NCBI GenBank assembly: GCA_020631735.1
Contig: CM036160.1
Coordinates: 1,534,407 to 1,598,406, forward strand
Length of the DNA: 64,000 nucleotides
DNA from: Saccharum officinarum
Taxonomy: Eukaryota; Streptophyta; Magnoliopsida; Poales; Poaceae
Direction: 5' to 3'
The position numbers and the translations under genes are program-made. Position 1 is the first letter of the stretch, and every line of letters starts with the position of its first letter. The notes under the pieces are model-generated. The model worked only from the letters and a program-made list of their open reading frames with translations, searched no databases and was not told the origin of the DNA. Positions 33,092 through 43,793 of this stretch are shown here, piece after piece.

Positions 33092-33952
33092 CTACTGACG
33101 TGGCTCATGATCTAAGGTCTCATAAATCTTGGCCATGCCTTGGTTTGCGCGGAGTTCATCAATCATCGCTTGGCACCTCTTGATGGTCTTCCCCTGTGAC
33201 TTTACCATCTCCTCTAACTGCAGTTTCCTCTCCATCATGTCATAGACAAAGTTCACCATCACCCGAGGAAGTGGTTCCAACTGCACTGGATCCATCATGG
33301 CCCATCCAAGGTCGGGGTGTGCACGAGGGAGGTAGCGGTGAATATCATGCTTCATGCTGTCAAAGCGAAGGTAGCGAAGGCCCATACATGCTTCAAAAGC
33401 AGCGTCTTCAATGCTATCCTCCATGGTAGCTCGACGACCCATGTGAGCATACATCCTGTCCAGCTGGTATGCCCCTTTTTCCTCATCCTTAGGAAAAATG
33501 CTCGCTCTTGCCTTCCAGTAAGTGTCCTCCAGCGGATGGGTGTACTCCCAACAGACGTACTCTACAGCTGGGTGCCAATCAGCGAAGTAGGCAGAGAGCA
33601 TTCCCACAAGTCGATGGTGAGAGACAGCATTCCCTCCAGCCTTGTGGTAGATCTTCACAGTCCAACCCATTGGAGGGGGTGGCACATCCTCAGCAACTGC
33701 ATCAGGTGGTGGAGACGGGGGTTGCTCTCCTCCATTGGCTTCCTCCTCTTCATCATCTTCGATCTCGATGATCTCAGGGTCTTCTTCAGGCTCGGGTTCT
33801 TCCTGAGGAGGTGCTGGCACTTGGATTGGTGCTTCAGGGGTCTGCTCATTCTCCTGGGGTACTTCCTCTTGTGGCTCTTCAGGTGCAAGCAAAGCACGAG
33901 GTGGGTAGTGTCCTCCAGTGGTGATGCGAGCAGTCTTGCGGCCACGAACCAT
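33092..33952 (-). CDS. Extra ORF of the Tekay-like element, upstream of gag (unknown, intact)
   Basis: 286 residues in sense orientation between the 5' LTR and gag. The start is basic (MVRGRKTARITTGG). Residues ~22-95 are Pro/Glu-rich and very acidic (EIIEIEDDEEEEANGGE). Residues ~97-235 look globular with many Trp/Tyr/His (GWTVKIYHKAGG, HHRLVGMLSAYFADWHP, EYVCWEYTHPLEDTYW, LRYLRFDSMKHDIHRYLP). The last ~50 form a probable coiled coil (MMERKLQLEEMVKSQ). No gag, protease or envelope motif is present and no membrane segment is seen, so it is not an env-like gene. It has no stop or frameshift although gag, protease and pol are all broken. I do not recognise a function; related hypothetical proteins from grass retroelements probably exist. 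Confidence 0.75.
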   Translation of the reverse strand: MVRGRKTARITTGGHYPPRALLAPEEPQEEVPQENEQTPEAPIQVPAPPQEEPEPEEDPEIIEIEDDEEEEANGGEQPPSPPPDAVAEDVPPPPMGWTVKIYHKAGGNAVSHHRLVGMLSAYFADWHPAVEYVCWEYTHPLEDTYWKARASIFPKDEEKGAYQLDRMYAHMGRRATMEDSIEDAAFEACMGLRYLRFDSMKHDIHRYLPRAHPDLGWAMMDPVQLEPLPRVMVNFVYDMMERKLQLEEMVKSQGKTIKRCQAMIDELRANQGMAKIYETLDHEPRQ

Positions 33953-34120
33953 CTACAGAGTTTTTAGATGTAATTAGAATAGAGGCAAAATTTCATAATA
34001 GAATGAGACATAAGAAGCATAAAAATTTATCAAATAACAAGAGCAAGATAATGAGCATAAAATAGTGAAAAGAAGATACTAAATCGACCATTTCTAACTA
34101 GGCTTGCGTCCTACAGTCAA

Positions 34121-34140
34121 CAATGGCTCCGATACCAATT
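34121..34140 (-). promoter_or_regulatory. Primer binding site of the Tekay-like element
   Basis: The minus strand reads TTGGTATCGGAGCCATTG right after the LTR end (GGGTGTGACA). It matches the initiator-Met type site TGGTATCAGAGC with one change. Confidence 0.85.
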
Positions 34141-35437
34141 TGTCACACCCATTTAACGACCAAATGGAGTGCATACTCTTATGTGTGCCCAGAGATCAAT
34201 CACACATAAGTTAACAAATTATAAAGGATGTATCATCACCAATGTTATTACATCACGATTAATAACACATAGTCTTTACAATAATGTAGCGGAAGTAAAA
34301 TGTAAAACTCTCATGGTAGCTTCAATCATAGGCACATTGACTGGTTGACTGCAAGTCTAGTAATCTTCCGGGAAGTAGAAGTAGTCACTACTTGCACCAT
34401 CTATTACCCATCCGGGATTTTTATCCAAGTAAGAGAAATAAACAAGTGTAAGTACATCTCGTACTCAACAAGTGTAACATAGGGTTCATGAGGCTCAAAG
34501 GCATAACATAGGTTTATCAGCATGTAGCTTTTAATTAGCATTAATTCAGTATATCAATAATATCAAAGTGTCTCAATGCAACAATAAATATATGATCCAT
34601 GTGAAATGATTAACGAATAGCAAAAACATATCCATTACTAATGATCCACTATTCCATAAGGGTCCAAGGCCACTCGTGACCGTGAGCACGGCTGTTATAA
34701 CAGTTTTACACTCTGCAGAGGTTGTACACTTTCACTGTGAGTCATATTGCCCATATGCCCGGGTTAATTACTCCCAAAACACTTCTATGGTGAGCAGGCA
34801 GGGAAACACTATGAAGTCTTTCGAAGGTTCATCTAACAAGTTAGGGCCATTAGATTTCACTCGGCAAACAGATATAGAGCCCCCCTTCCAAATGGCACAA
34901 TAACACGCAGCATATACTCATGAGGACAGAGGCCGCACTATATCCGATTCGTCAAGTCATTCTTACGCCATAAAGGAATATCTCCAACAAGCTAGAAAAG
35001 GTCCTTCTATATGACTAAAGCCAGAGCCATTTTAGCCCTCACAGTTGTACTGTAAATCCCAGATTTTCGCTTACAGATAAGTCCTTATGGAGAGTAACGA
35101 GAGCACCAAATAACCCCATGCTCTAGTACCCTTTAACAGTAATAAAAGTCATCTTTTAATGTTTATTGCATATTCCATTAGTCAAATTACATGATCATAG
35201 TTCATTTTGAGCACTAGCAATACTAATCCATGCAGTATAATAGGTATCAAGGTATAAGATCAACACTAAGTCATCCTTAACAAGGAATATATGCATAATG
35301 ATATTATTTGTTTAATGTGAATAGGACAACAAGGATAATCCCATGCTATACTTGTCTTGCTCAAACTGGTCCTGGTGATCTTGTTCGTAGAAAAACTCCT
35401 GATCTCCAACGAATTGCTCACCGTCTATACTCGATCA
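34141..35437 (-). repeat. 5' LTR of the Tekay-like element, truncated
   Basis: It corresponds to 25172-26468 of the other LTR without length change. It stops at CTCGATCAA, where host segment A' begins. About 1.47 kb of the LTR, including its TATA box, is missing, so this end could not drive element transcription. Confidence 0.9.
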
Positions 35438-36127
35438 AATGATGATTGACATGTTTCTGAGGCCTCTACTACTTCTACTGCTTATTTTTTTCCAGTAATA
35501 TTGGGTATAGACTAGTTCTACTACTACTAGTACTGCTACTACCAAGTACTACTACTAGTACTACTACAACTATAACCCTTTTGATTTCTTCCATCTGTTA
35601 GAACAAAGCACAAAATGTCAAGGAAAGCAGACAGTACAGCCCGAGGCCCCAGAAATTCTGATCAGTCAACCCATGAAAGGCAAGAGCTAGAGGACCAGCT
35701 TACTCAGGAGCAGTTCGACGACGAGTTAGAAAATGATGTAGATCTGATTCTTACTCAAGACCAGTGTGACGAGGAGAAAGAAAGAGCAGAGGGAAGAGGA
35801 GAGGCCGGTGAAGGCGAAGAAGAAGAGGGAAGAGGAGAGGCTGATGAAGGTGAAGAAGAAGAGGATGATGGAACTGTGCCGGGCCAAGAGTAACAACTTC
35901 TGTTTTGGCCCAGCATGTCATGTCGTATCCATTTTAATATTTTACTTTCTATTTTTTAATTCTTCCTTTTTATTTTTTTAACAAATAAGCACCCAAAAGT
36001 CCACCTTTATATACTTATATATCATGTCTCTTCTTTTAAACCGAGCATTGCTACACACACTCCATCCAACCCTGATTCCAAAGATATAATACAACGATCA
36101 AATTTATAGAAAAGTATATTAACCTAT
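35433..36127. repeat. Host segment copy A' (empty insertion site)
   Basis: It matches 24467-25171. After TATTAACCTAT it runs on without interruption into ATACACAAATTTG, where copy A instead has the Tekay LTR. It therefore preserves the uninserted target. Its left edge overlaps the LTR by the microhomology GATCAA. Confidence 0.9.
35615..35893 (+). CDS. Short acidic ORF, copy A' (unknown)
   Basis: 92 residues, the counterpart of the ORF at 24647. It differs by a handful of substitutions (for example A/T at residue 8) and a 12-bp in-frame deletion near the C-terminus. Both copies end PGQE. The function is unknown. Confidence 0.35.
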   Translation: MSRKADSTARGPRNSDQSTHERQELEDQLTQEQFDDELENDVDLILTQDQCDEEKERAEGRGEAGEGEEEEGRGEADEGEEEEDDGTVPGQE

Positions 36128-37940
36128 ATACACAAATTTGTAGAAAAGTATATTAACTCCTTCCTTACTCGCGTTCTTTCTTCTTCCTTGTTCTCATTGT
36201 TTACCTTCATTATGGAATATTCCCTCCATTTCAAATTCGAGCTTATCTCCGTGCGCTGCCGCAGTGGCAGACTGTGCCTTGGCTGGCATGTCCGGTGGTT
36301 CGACCTCCTTCTCCACGGCCCCGTCCGCAAACCACGCACCCCCTCACCTCCCAAACCGGCTGTCGTTCGCCGGATCGTCCGCGACGGCGGCGTGCCTCTC
36401 CACTCTTTCTGGCAAAGCACTGCGGTGGAGTCCAGAATCCACAGCTTTCCCCAGCAGCCAGCAGTGTGCAGTGTGGTGTGAATTGGGCTAGGCCTGGGCC
36501 TAGAGGCCAGAGCATAATAAAATGGTCGTTTTGGCCCAACAAATATTGTTTGTGGCCTTTTCTATTTTTATTTATGGGACTTTGCTTGTGGCCTTTAGTA
36601 CTCTCTTAGTTCAAGAAAAATGTCGTTATCCCTCAAAAAAAAAAGGTCGTTATCACTTTTGGAGGAGCCAATGAGTTTCAAGTTTGATAAAATATATAAA
36701 AATTACTAATATTTATAATATGTAATATTGGATAACAATATTGATAAATTCTAGAATATATTTTAATATTGGATATTGGATAGCGATATAAAAAATATTT
36801 CTAGAATTACAATATAAATTCTAGAATTACAATTTTTTTATAATAAAGCTATCTAGAATTACAATATATTTCTAGAATTTATAATAACGATAGGTTTATT
36901 ATAAAAATATACAATATTGATAACATTTTTTTATAAACTTAGAAAGATGGACGGCCTAGATTGCTTCGTGATTGATGTTTCATTTCTTTTTGTCGGCTGT
37001 TCTACCTGGCTGATTTCACAGCTCTTTGTATTTTCGCTGTTCAATATCATGGACTGATTTGACTGTTTAAATTATGGTTGTAGAGCACGTGGAGTATTTC
37101 CTTTGAATACCACGCAATTCCACCTGTCAAACAAATCCAAATTCCCGCATGCTTTTTTCCTCAACAAGATTTCTGTGGAATTATGGTTTGGGTACAAGGA
37201 GAATTTGCGTAGCAAGTCAATATGAAAAGTCTTGCAGCAAGAGATTAAAGTTGCACTTTGCAGTGGGTGGGCTGACTTATGACAAGCAATGGGGCCAACA
37301 TGTGATTTAAAAAAAACATTCATACAAGCATGTAAATTTGCTTTGATTGTTTTTGAAAAACAAACACTCATACACAGACAGGCACCTCTACCTCTAAAGT
37401 TTGTTTTTGATCATCTCTGTAGAATGAAACCATTAGATTAGTGGAAAGAAGAAAGAATGGGAAGAAAGCAACCATGGTCAAGCTTTAATTTAATTAATAT
37501 AAATAAGTAGAAGTTACGAAAACCTTTAAATTCAAGCTGACATGGCGTAACCACAATCTAAAAGTTCACAAAAGAAACAGAAACATACGGTTACAAATAG
37601 GTTTCACTTTTTATTCCCATGTAATTCCCATTACATGATCACTTGATCAGCTGGTCATATATGCATAACTCAAACTGAGATCAAGTGATGTGCTGTACTT
37701 CCATAAGTTCCTAATGTAGAATTATAGTAGTAGTACTTCCTAATTTTAAGACCAAGAAAACACAAACTATTGACATGTAATTTAAGACCTTCATGCTATG
37801 GGTTTGCCCCTCTTCACTGGAAACAGAGCATCCCCAATATATCTGCAATTTTTTTTCTGACAGTTTTGCTCTCTTTTCTGAGTAGTAATCCAACCTTTGA
37901 TCTGTTACGGTTCTCTCACCAGGTTAAATGAGTTAGAATT
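36128..37940. other. Non-coding; GC-rich patch then AT-rich
   Basis: A GC-rich patch (36240-36480) has open frames on both strands but no recognisable domain. From 36690 to 36930 the sequence is very AT-rich with recurring CTAGAATTACAATAT words. The segment just before 37941 is 3' flank of the Rx-N-like pseudogene. Confidence 0.4.
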
Positions 37941-38534
37941 TCAGGTGCAGCAGTGGTTCACTGGTGCTGCTAACTGACTTTCCTTTTCTTTCTGAATCCA
38001 GTCCAAGATCAAGCCTTGTAGCCGAACGGGCGCATGTGCACCCCATAAGTCGATCAAGTGAGAGATCATACGTGTCCGGTGCTGCACCTCCTGATCCTTT
38101 TGTTGCACCAGTTTTCTTTTCCTAGCTCCCTTAAAAGTTCTCCGTGCACCTGGAGCCTCCATGCTTGGCTTTCCAAAATGAACGTATGCAGTGCCATGTA
38201 TAGCCTTCCAAAGTATTTGGTAGACTGTCGCTTCAGTGTTTTGTTGGAAGTAATCTATCGCCTTTGGCAGCATGATTTCTTTCAGTTGCTCCAAGGTAGT
38301 TTCAGTATGCTCGCAATGTTGTCCCCTCCTGAAGATCGGAGCCAGTGTAGAACTTCTATCTGCAGGTAGCATGTTTTCTGAAGAACCATGGGGAGTAAAG
38401 AGGAGTCCAGCTTTCAGCTTTTGATAATTGTACAGAGGATATTTGTATTCAGACAGTGAGGTCCGTTGTTTATCGTACTCGGATAGTGAGATCTGACACT
38501 GCAAATTTACTACAACAATTGAATCCAAAGAAGC
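37941..38534 (-). pseudogene. Rx-N-like family pseudogene 2, C-terminal half
   Basis: It codes for the family's C-terminal region, resuming at SLDSIVVVNLQCQISL, with LKAGLLFTPHGSSE, LPKAIDYFQQN, VYQILWKAIHGTAYV and HAPVRLQGLILDWIQKEKE. The stop is at 37941. It is the continuation of 40545-41500, separated by the solo LTR. The first ~13 codons of the open stretch (MVAPSGIPSWGVT) belong to the LTR, not the gene. Confidence 0.9.
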
Positions 38535-40544
38535 TGTAACGCCCCAGCTAGGAATACCACTGGGGGCTACCACTCTACACCTAGTTTCTACTAAGTCAAG
38601 AAATTACTAAAAATTTCGACAGCACTTCCACTAAAAACAGGACATCCGGGACAAATAAATCACAGCTCATAAACAACAACAACATATTATCATATGCAGA
38701 TCATAAGCATCACAGCCCAACCCAAATAGAATAAAAGAACCATCCCAAACACAAACACTATCAGATCCAACCAACCTTTAAGTGATATTTAATTAAGATA
38801 TTACAGGTGCAAAACTTAGTCTTAAAGAGTGAAGTATAAGTAAACTAATTGCTCGTGCTCATGAAGGTGCTACTCCCAATTATTCTCATGCATGTCGCGG
38901 TCATTTGGTACCTAAAAACCAAATAAACACAAGAGTGAGTAAAAACACTCAGCGAGTACAATTAGAACCAAAAGAACAATCATCTCATGAGAATCTGGAA
39001 CAAATTACTGGATCACCAAATAAACAGTAGATTCCGTCTAAAACGGACAACACCTGAATACTCCTTAGCATTTACTGGTAAAGCCGAGCAAGTGGGGCCA
39101 GCACTTACTCACAGGAACCTGAATATAATTGCACCTCCAAATAAACCGACACCAGAATGGAATGTAAATAAAAACTTAAAACTTGGATATAAAATCCGAA
39201 ACTTGAATATGAACCATGAAAGGTATAACACATGAAACATTTGAATCAATGCAAAACTCAAACAGAGGCACGAAACCCAAGCAAAGGTTCATCTTGCACT
39301 TGCCTTATCGATTCAACAAAGCGCTCTGGAAAACAGCTAGGTCCTGCCTACTGGCTCGCCAGCACCTGAACAACCATGGTTCACGCATACTCAAAAATAG
39401 CACAAGATTTTTCTAATATGAAAATCAACGATACAGTCTTTATGTGGGTGCTAAGTTATTACTGCAAACTCCATGAGTGTTATTATATTTCTTTTCCATC
39501 TAAAATAATAAGCTGGCACACTAACATCTTAATCCCAATCAACACGAGGCAAACTGCTGGCCTACAACACAGATTAAATTATATAAAAAACTAACTCAGC
39601 AGCCATACAATAGAATATGTTTTTCTGTCCCAAAGCCTCGGTAGATGAATGAGCTTCTACCGGCATAAACATTAGCGAGCCCCCCTGCTCCTTTTTATAA
39701 GAATTAACTATTAATTTCAAGTAAAGAAATCTTCCCATTGGTCACCAATTTGGCCAATCGGACAGACACATGGACGGAAAACCTAGTTTCACGATCCAAG
39801 TGCTACCCAGGAATTCACTTGTTTTGCAGCAATTAAATTCACCAGGCTTACTAGGCAAAAACTAAACCTGCTAATCACATCTAATCTAACGCATTAGCAC
39901 AGCTCAGATGAAACGGTACCCCAGATTAGAGCAGCAGACTGCAGATGCGTGACCCTCACTCCCTTGGGCTGGTTCCTTGATCCTTTGCTCCTGGACGTGA
40001 GCAGCAGCAGACCTGCGGCAGCCCAGCGTTCAAGAAAAAGAACACGAACACGAACAGCAGCAGCTAGCAGATAGGAGCAGAGAGAAATGCCGAGCACACC
40101 TAAACTGCAACAGGGACCAACCTCAGGCTTGGGACAGCACCGATTGATGAAGTCGGAGTCACGCTGGCCAGCAGAGGCGGCGGCGTGGCTAGACGGGAGG
40201 GGTGGCGGCGCTGGAACAAACGTGCGAAGGCCAGAGAAGAGACGAGAAGCAGCGTGGATTAGAGGGGCGGCGGCCACGGAAGAACGCCTGGTGTTCTCTG
40301 ATTTGACTAGGAATAGGAAACCTAATGGAAATCCAACGGTCCCAATTTAATGGCTCCAGTAAAAAATCATACGACATCCAAACGAAACAAGTTAGTAGTC
40401 AATTGAATTCATCTCGTCGATCTCTACGCATCCACGGTCTCTGATCTTTCATACGACTTACAGTTCAAAAAGTCAATTTTTTTTCATCCTATCTTTAGTC
40501 CGCCGGTCAACATAAATATTATTTTAAAAAAATCAGGTATTACA
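38535..40544 (-). mobile_element. Solo LTR (2010 bp) inserted in the Rx-N-like pseudogene
   Basis: In plus-strand reading it starts TGTAACGCCCC and ends GGTATTACA, with no internal retroelement genes. The flanks are GAAGC and GAAAC, a 5-bp target duplication with one difference. It resembles the Tekay-like LTR in its ends, in AGAG(T)GAGTA...CTC(A)GCGAGTA-type words at ~38930-38960 and in a minus-strand TATA box (TATAAAAAG, 39691-39699). It is thus a related chromovirus LTR in minus orientation, left by LTR-LTR recombination. Confidence 0.88.
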
Positions 40545-41500
40545 GAAACATCTACTCTGCCTAGGTTACTAATATGGCCAACCTTATGCTGATCATGCTG
40601 CTTGCAACATAATGGGTCTGGACGAAACCATTGAGTGCTAAAACTGTGAAGATTGTCCCAGTGTTTTCTGTGTCATAGATCAACATATGGCATCCATGAG
40701 AAGTCATGTGTAGGTAGCTGAGTGAGCTCTTTCTTGATGGTTTCAACTGTAGGCTGGAAACAAGGAGGGAAGAGCTGCAGACAGTTCACTACGGTCCCAA
40801 CAATGTCTGTGCTTTCTGATATCTGCAGCATTGCCCCAAGAAAGAAGTTATCTTCAAGTGTATTTCTGTCTTTCTTGATAAATACCAGGCAAACTTCTAT
40901 TCCATGTTCTTTCGTAGCAAAGGGCACCAACCATAGTAGAAACAAAGGGTACTCATTTCCACGAACAATTTTATGTTGCAGTTCCTTGCCTGCAAAAAGG
41001 TGCTTGACAAAAGAGTTGAATGACATCTGACGGGATGGTGTGCCACCAAGCTCTATGAATCTCAGAAACTCACTAGCACTATCAGCAAACCACTCGAATC
41101 TTCTAACAACAGATCTGCTGGACTCATAGTTGTTGCGGCCAAAGGCGGAGAAAATAAAAGATTTGGTAGCATGTGCTATTCGTCTAGGAAAGGAAGAATT
41201 CCTCACCTCCTGTTCCATCTGTTCTTCTTCAAGGATTATCTTCTTGTATCCGTACAGTGTGTCGTCGCACTCTTGAGCAGCTCGCTTCAGCTTCTTGCGC
41301 CAATGCAACAACGACGAATCAGTGACCTGCCACTTACTGGATGTCTCAAGAGCAGCCTCCAGCTTGATGTGTGCCATCTCCAGCCTCTCTAAGTTATCGT
41401 TTAGATTTGAGTCTTCCTTGCCCTCAGACCTGTGAACCAGACCAGATAGAATTTGGCCAGCTGTCTCCTGGACAACCACAGAACTGATCATCTCGGTCAT
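40545..41500 (-). pseudogene. Rx-N-like family pseudogene 2, N-terminal half
   Basis: The start is ATG at 41500 (MTEMISSVVVQE); the open frame extends 17 codons further, but those lie across the leader acceptor (TGAGCAG then GGAAGGGATGC), as in the intact gene. It keeps the coiled-coil domain (LERLEMAHIKLEAAL, LKRAAQECDDTL), FPRRIAHATKSF and THDFSWMPYVDL. A TGA then occurs where the intact relative has an Arg codon. The frame continues after it (HRKHWDNLH, DPLCCKQHDQHK) to DVSV, where the solo LTR cuts in. It is thus dead by two independent lesions. Confidence 0.9.
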
Positions 41501-43054
41501 TATGATCCAAAGTATTTGTAGCATCCCTTCCCTGCTCAGAAAAAAAAGCATTTGTACATGAGGAGACTAGAGAGATGAATGGAATCTTGTACAGAATCAA
41601 ATTAAATGTGTTCCACAGAGGAACATTGGAACACCAGAAAATAATTAGCTTACCAGCTGTAAGGACCAACCCCAATTGAAGTGCAAGGAAGTAATAAGGA
41701 GTTCTCGCAAGTGTATATAAAGATATTCTGGAGGGTAATGTGAATGTGATGCCCGAGATTTTCGGAGGAAAGAGACGTCGAGAAGTCACTAACATGGGTC
41801 TGGAAGTGACCGGTGCACAGGTGTTGGGTTGTAAAAGGAAAACACCGATTAATGATTGCCTTTTGACTTAATTAACGCCAACATGAGAATCTGCCGGTCG
41901 GCACGTGTTTGTGCAAAAAATAAAACGGAGGGTGGGTGATATTTGACAAGGACCAGATAACAAAGCAAATGACAATTTGACACTTCTACTTCCGGCACGA
42001 ATGGACAAGGAATTCAGCAAAGTCATGGTGTTTGGAGAGTCTGTACTCACTAGCAAAGTCATAGGAGAGCGAGCATACTCTAGGAACTTAGCCATGTGAA
42101 CAGAATGGCACTGGATGTTTCATGGAAATATCCTATGTGTAGCTTCCAGAATTCCCTGCACTTGCCTCAGGCTCAGAGTTCAGTCGTCGTCCTCTTCGCC
42201 TGGGTAGTCAGCAGAGCACGGCGCATCTAGGACAGAGTGGTGCATTTGGTGGAGAGGAAACGCCTGCAGTTTTGGAGACTAGACCACTGCAGTGCTGCGG
42301 TTCTCTGCATTTTTTTTGGGCGCGCCCATGGAGAATAGTCAAACAGCAGGTGCAAAGCAAACAGAAGTCAAACGTATCACACCCAAACCATGCACGGGGA
42401 GACCGTAGTTTCATCTGCTTTCTGAAATCATCAGGCACAGTAAGAGAACTATAAAATGGAGAAATTCCAGTCAAATAAAGTTTGCAGATGCAATTACCAG
42501 CCACAGAGTGAAATACATTTTTTTTACAGTCAACAAAGGGTAAAATGATTCCCCACCTGAATATATTGCCCTCACTGGAGACTGGAGAGGCAATGCAAGT
42601 CACCACTCATAATTTACAGTGTGTCAGAGTTTAGGACATGGAGGAGACAGAGCATCACACCAATCTGTTAGAAGTAAGAACAAAACAGAGCATTACACCA
42701 ATCTTTATAATTCTCTGAAAAGGAACGGAATAGCTCATGGTCCATAACCACCCTCTTAAAAGTCACATGGAAATTAACTATACACGTCTTAAAAACACAT
42801 TACAGTTGATATATGATGGTAAAACCATGTCAGCATAGATCAGCTGGAGAAAAACACGCAGCACCATAAAAAACTTATGTGCTCATCATATAGTACTTCT
42901 AAGTGTCAGTTTGCGATCTACATGCCATGGTTTTGCTCCTCATGCCTCTGTATTTGGAGCATTTATGTTTTCTGCATATTTTTGCTCAGCTATGAACAGT
43001 AACTGCAAATACTTGATTTGTTCCCCATTTCCAGTCTTGTGTTCCTCATTTTCC
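41501..43054. other. Non-coding between two Rx-N-like pseudogenes
   Basis: The left part holds the leader and promoter of pseudogene 2: a leader exon ending CAGCTG then GTAAGC near 41655 on the minus strand, and a TATATA box at ~41714-41720. The rest holds no recognisable gene; 42900-43054 is the 3' flank of pseudogene 3. Confidence 0.45.
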
Positions 43055-43793
43055 TTACATGATTTGGAATTTCTGATGTAGCTGAAGTGCTGCTAACTGT
43101 TTTTCCTTTTCTTTCTGAATCCAATCCACAATCGTGCCTTGCAGCTGGACAGGCGCGTGTGCAACCCACAGGTTGAGGAATTGAAAGATCGTACTTGTTT
43201 GCCTCCCTATCTCCTGATCATGCCATTGCAACATCTTTCCTTTCCTATGCCCCTGAAAAGTTCTCATGCTTGTTCTCTGTGTGCTCATGCTTGACTTCTC
43301 AACCTGAATATATGCAGCGCCATGTTTTAATTTCCAAAGCATTTGGTAGACTGCCGCTTCATCATTCTTGCAGAAGTAATCTATTGCCTTTGGCAGCATG
43401 ATCTCTTCCAGTTGTCCCAAGGTAAAGTCTCTATGCAAGAAATGCTGCTCCTCGCTGTAGATTGCCGGTATTGCGGGAGTTTTATCCACAGGTAGGATGT
43501 CTTCTAAACATCCATGGGGGGTAAATAGAAGTCCAACTTTCAGGTATGGAGAATCTTGTAGAGAATTTTTGGTTTCAGACAGTAAGGACCTATGTTGGTT
43601 GCAGTCCAAGACTGAGACATGGCAGTGCAGATGTACTTCAATAACTGCTTCCAGAAAAACATCTGGTGATCTTGACTTCTTTGACTTTCTACTACCATGA
43701 AAGAGCTTGTGGTGATCATGCTGCTTGCAACATAGTGGGTTTGGGCGAAACCAATCAGTGCCAAACTTGTGAAGAATATCCCAATGTTCTTTG
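43055..43793 (-). pseudogene. Rx-N-like family pseudogene 3, C-terminal half, cut by a LINE
   Basis: The coding sequence resumes at KEHWDILHKF directly after the LINE poly(A) and runs without stops to 43055. It carries the family motifs WFRPNPLCCKQHD, LKVGLLFTPHGCLE, LPKAIDYFCKN, VYQMLWKLKHGAAYI and HAPVQLQGTIVDWIQKEKEK. The N-terminal half, including the coiled coil, is not in the window. The ~25 codons before KEHW in the open stretch belong to the LINE. Confidence 0.9.

Larger units (their letters stand above)
25172..35437 (-). mobile_element. Ty3/Gypsy chromovirus (Tekay/Del-like), nearly full, decayed
   Basis: On the minus strand the order is truncated 5' LTR (35437-34141), primer binding site, an extra 286-aa ORF, gag, protease, RT, RNase H, integrase with chromodomain, polypurine tract, and complete 3' LTR (27939-25172). 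The chromodomain, IN order and ~2.8-kb LTR place it in the Tekay/Del clade. Gag and pol carry several stops and frameshifts. The LTR overlap (1297 bp) differs at about 27 positions by my count (~2%), mostly C/T and G/A changes. Confidence 0.9.

Noticed and set aside
33092..33952. Extra Tekay ORF as an envelope-like gene
   Set aside because: No signal peptide, no membrane segment, and it lies before gag rather than after integrase.
33317..33967. Plus-strand frame of 216 codons
   Set aside because: Mirror of the extra ORF of the Tekay-like element; no domain and no promoter.
36188..36609. Overlapping frames in a GC-rich patch
   Set aside because: Open on both strands, no recognisable motif and no clear gene boundaries; left as non-coding.
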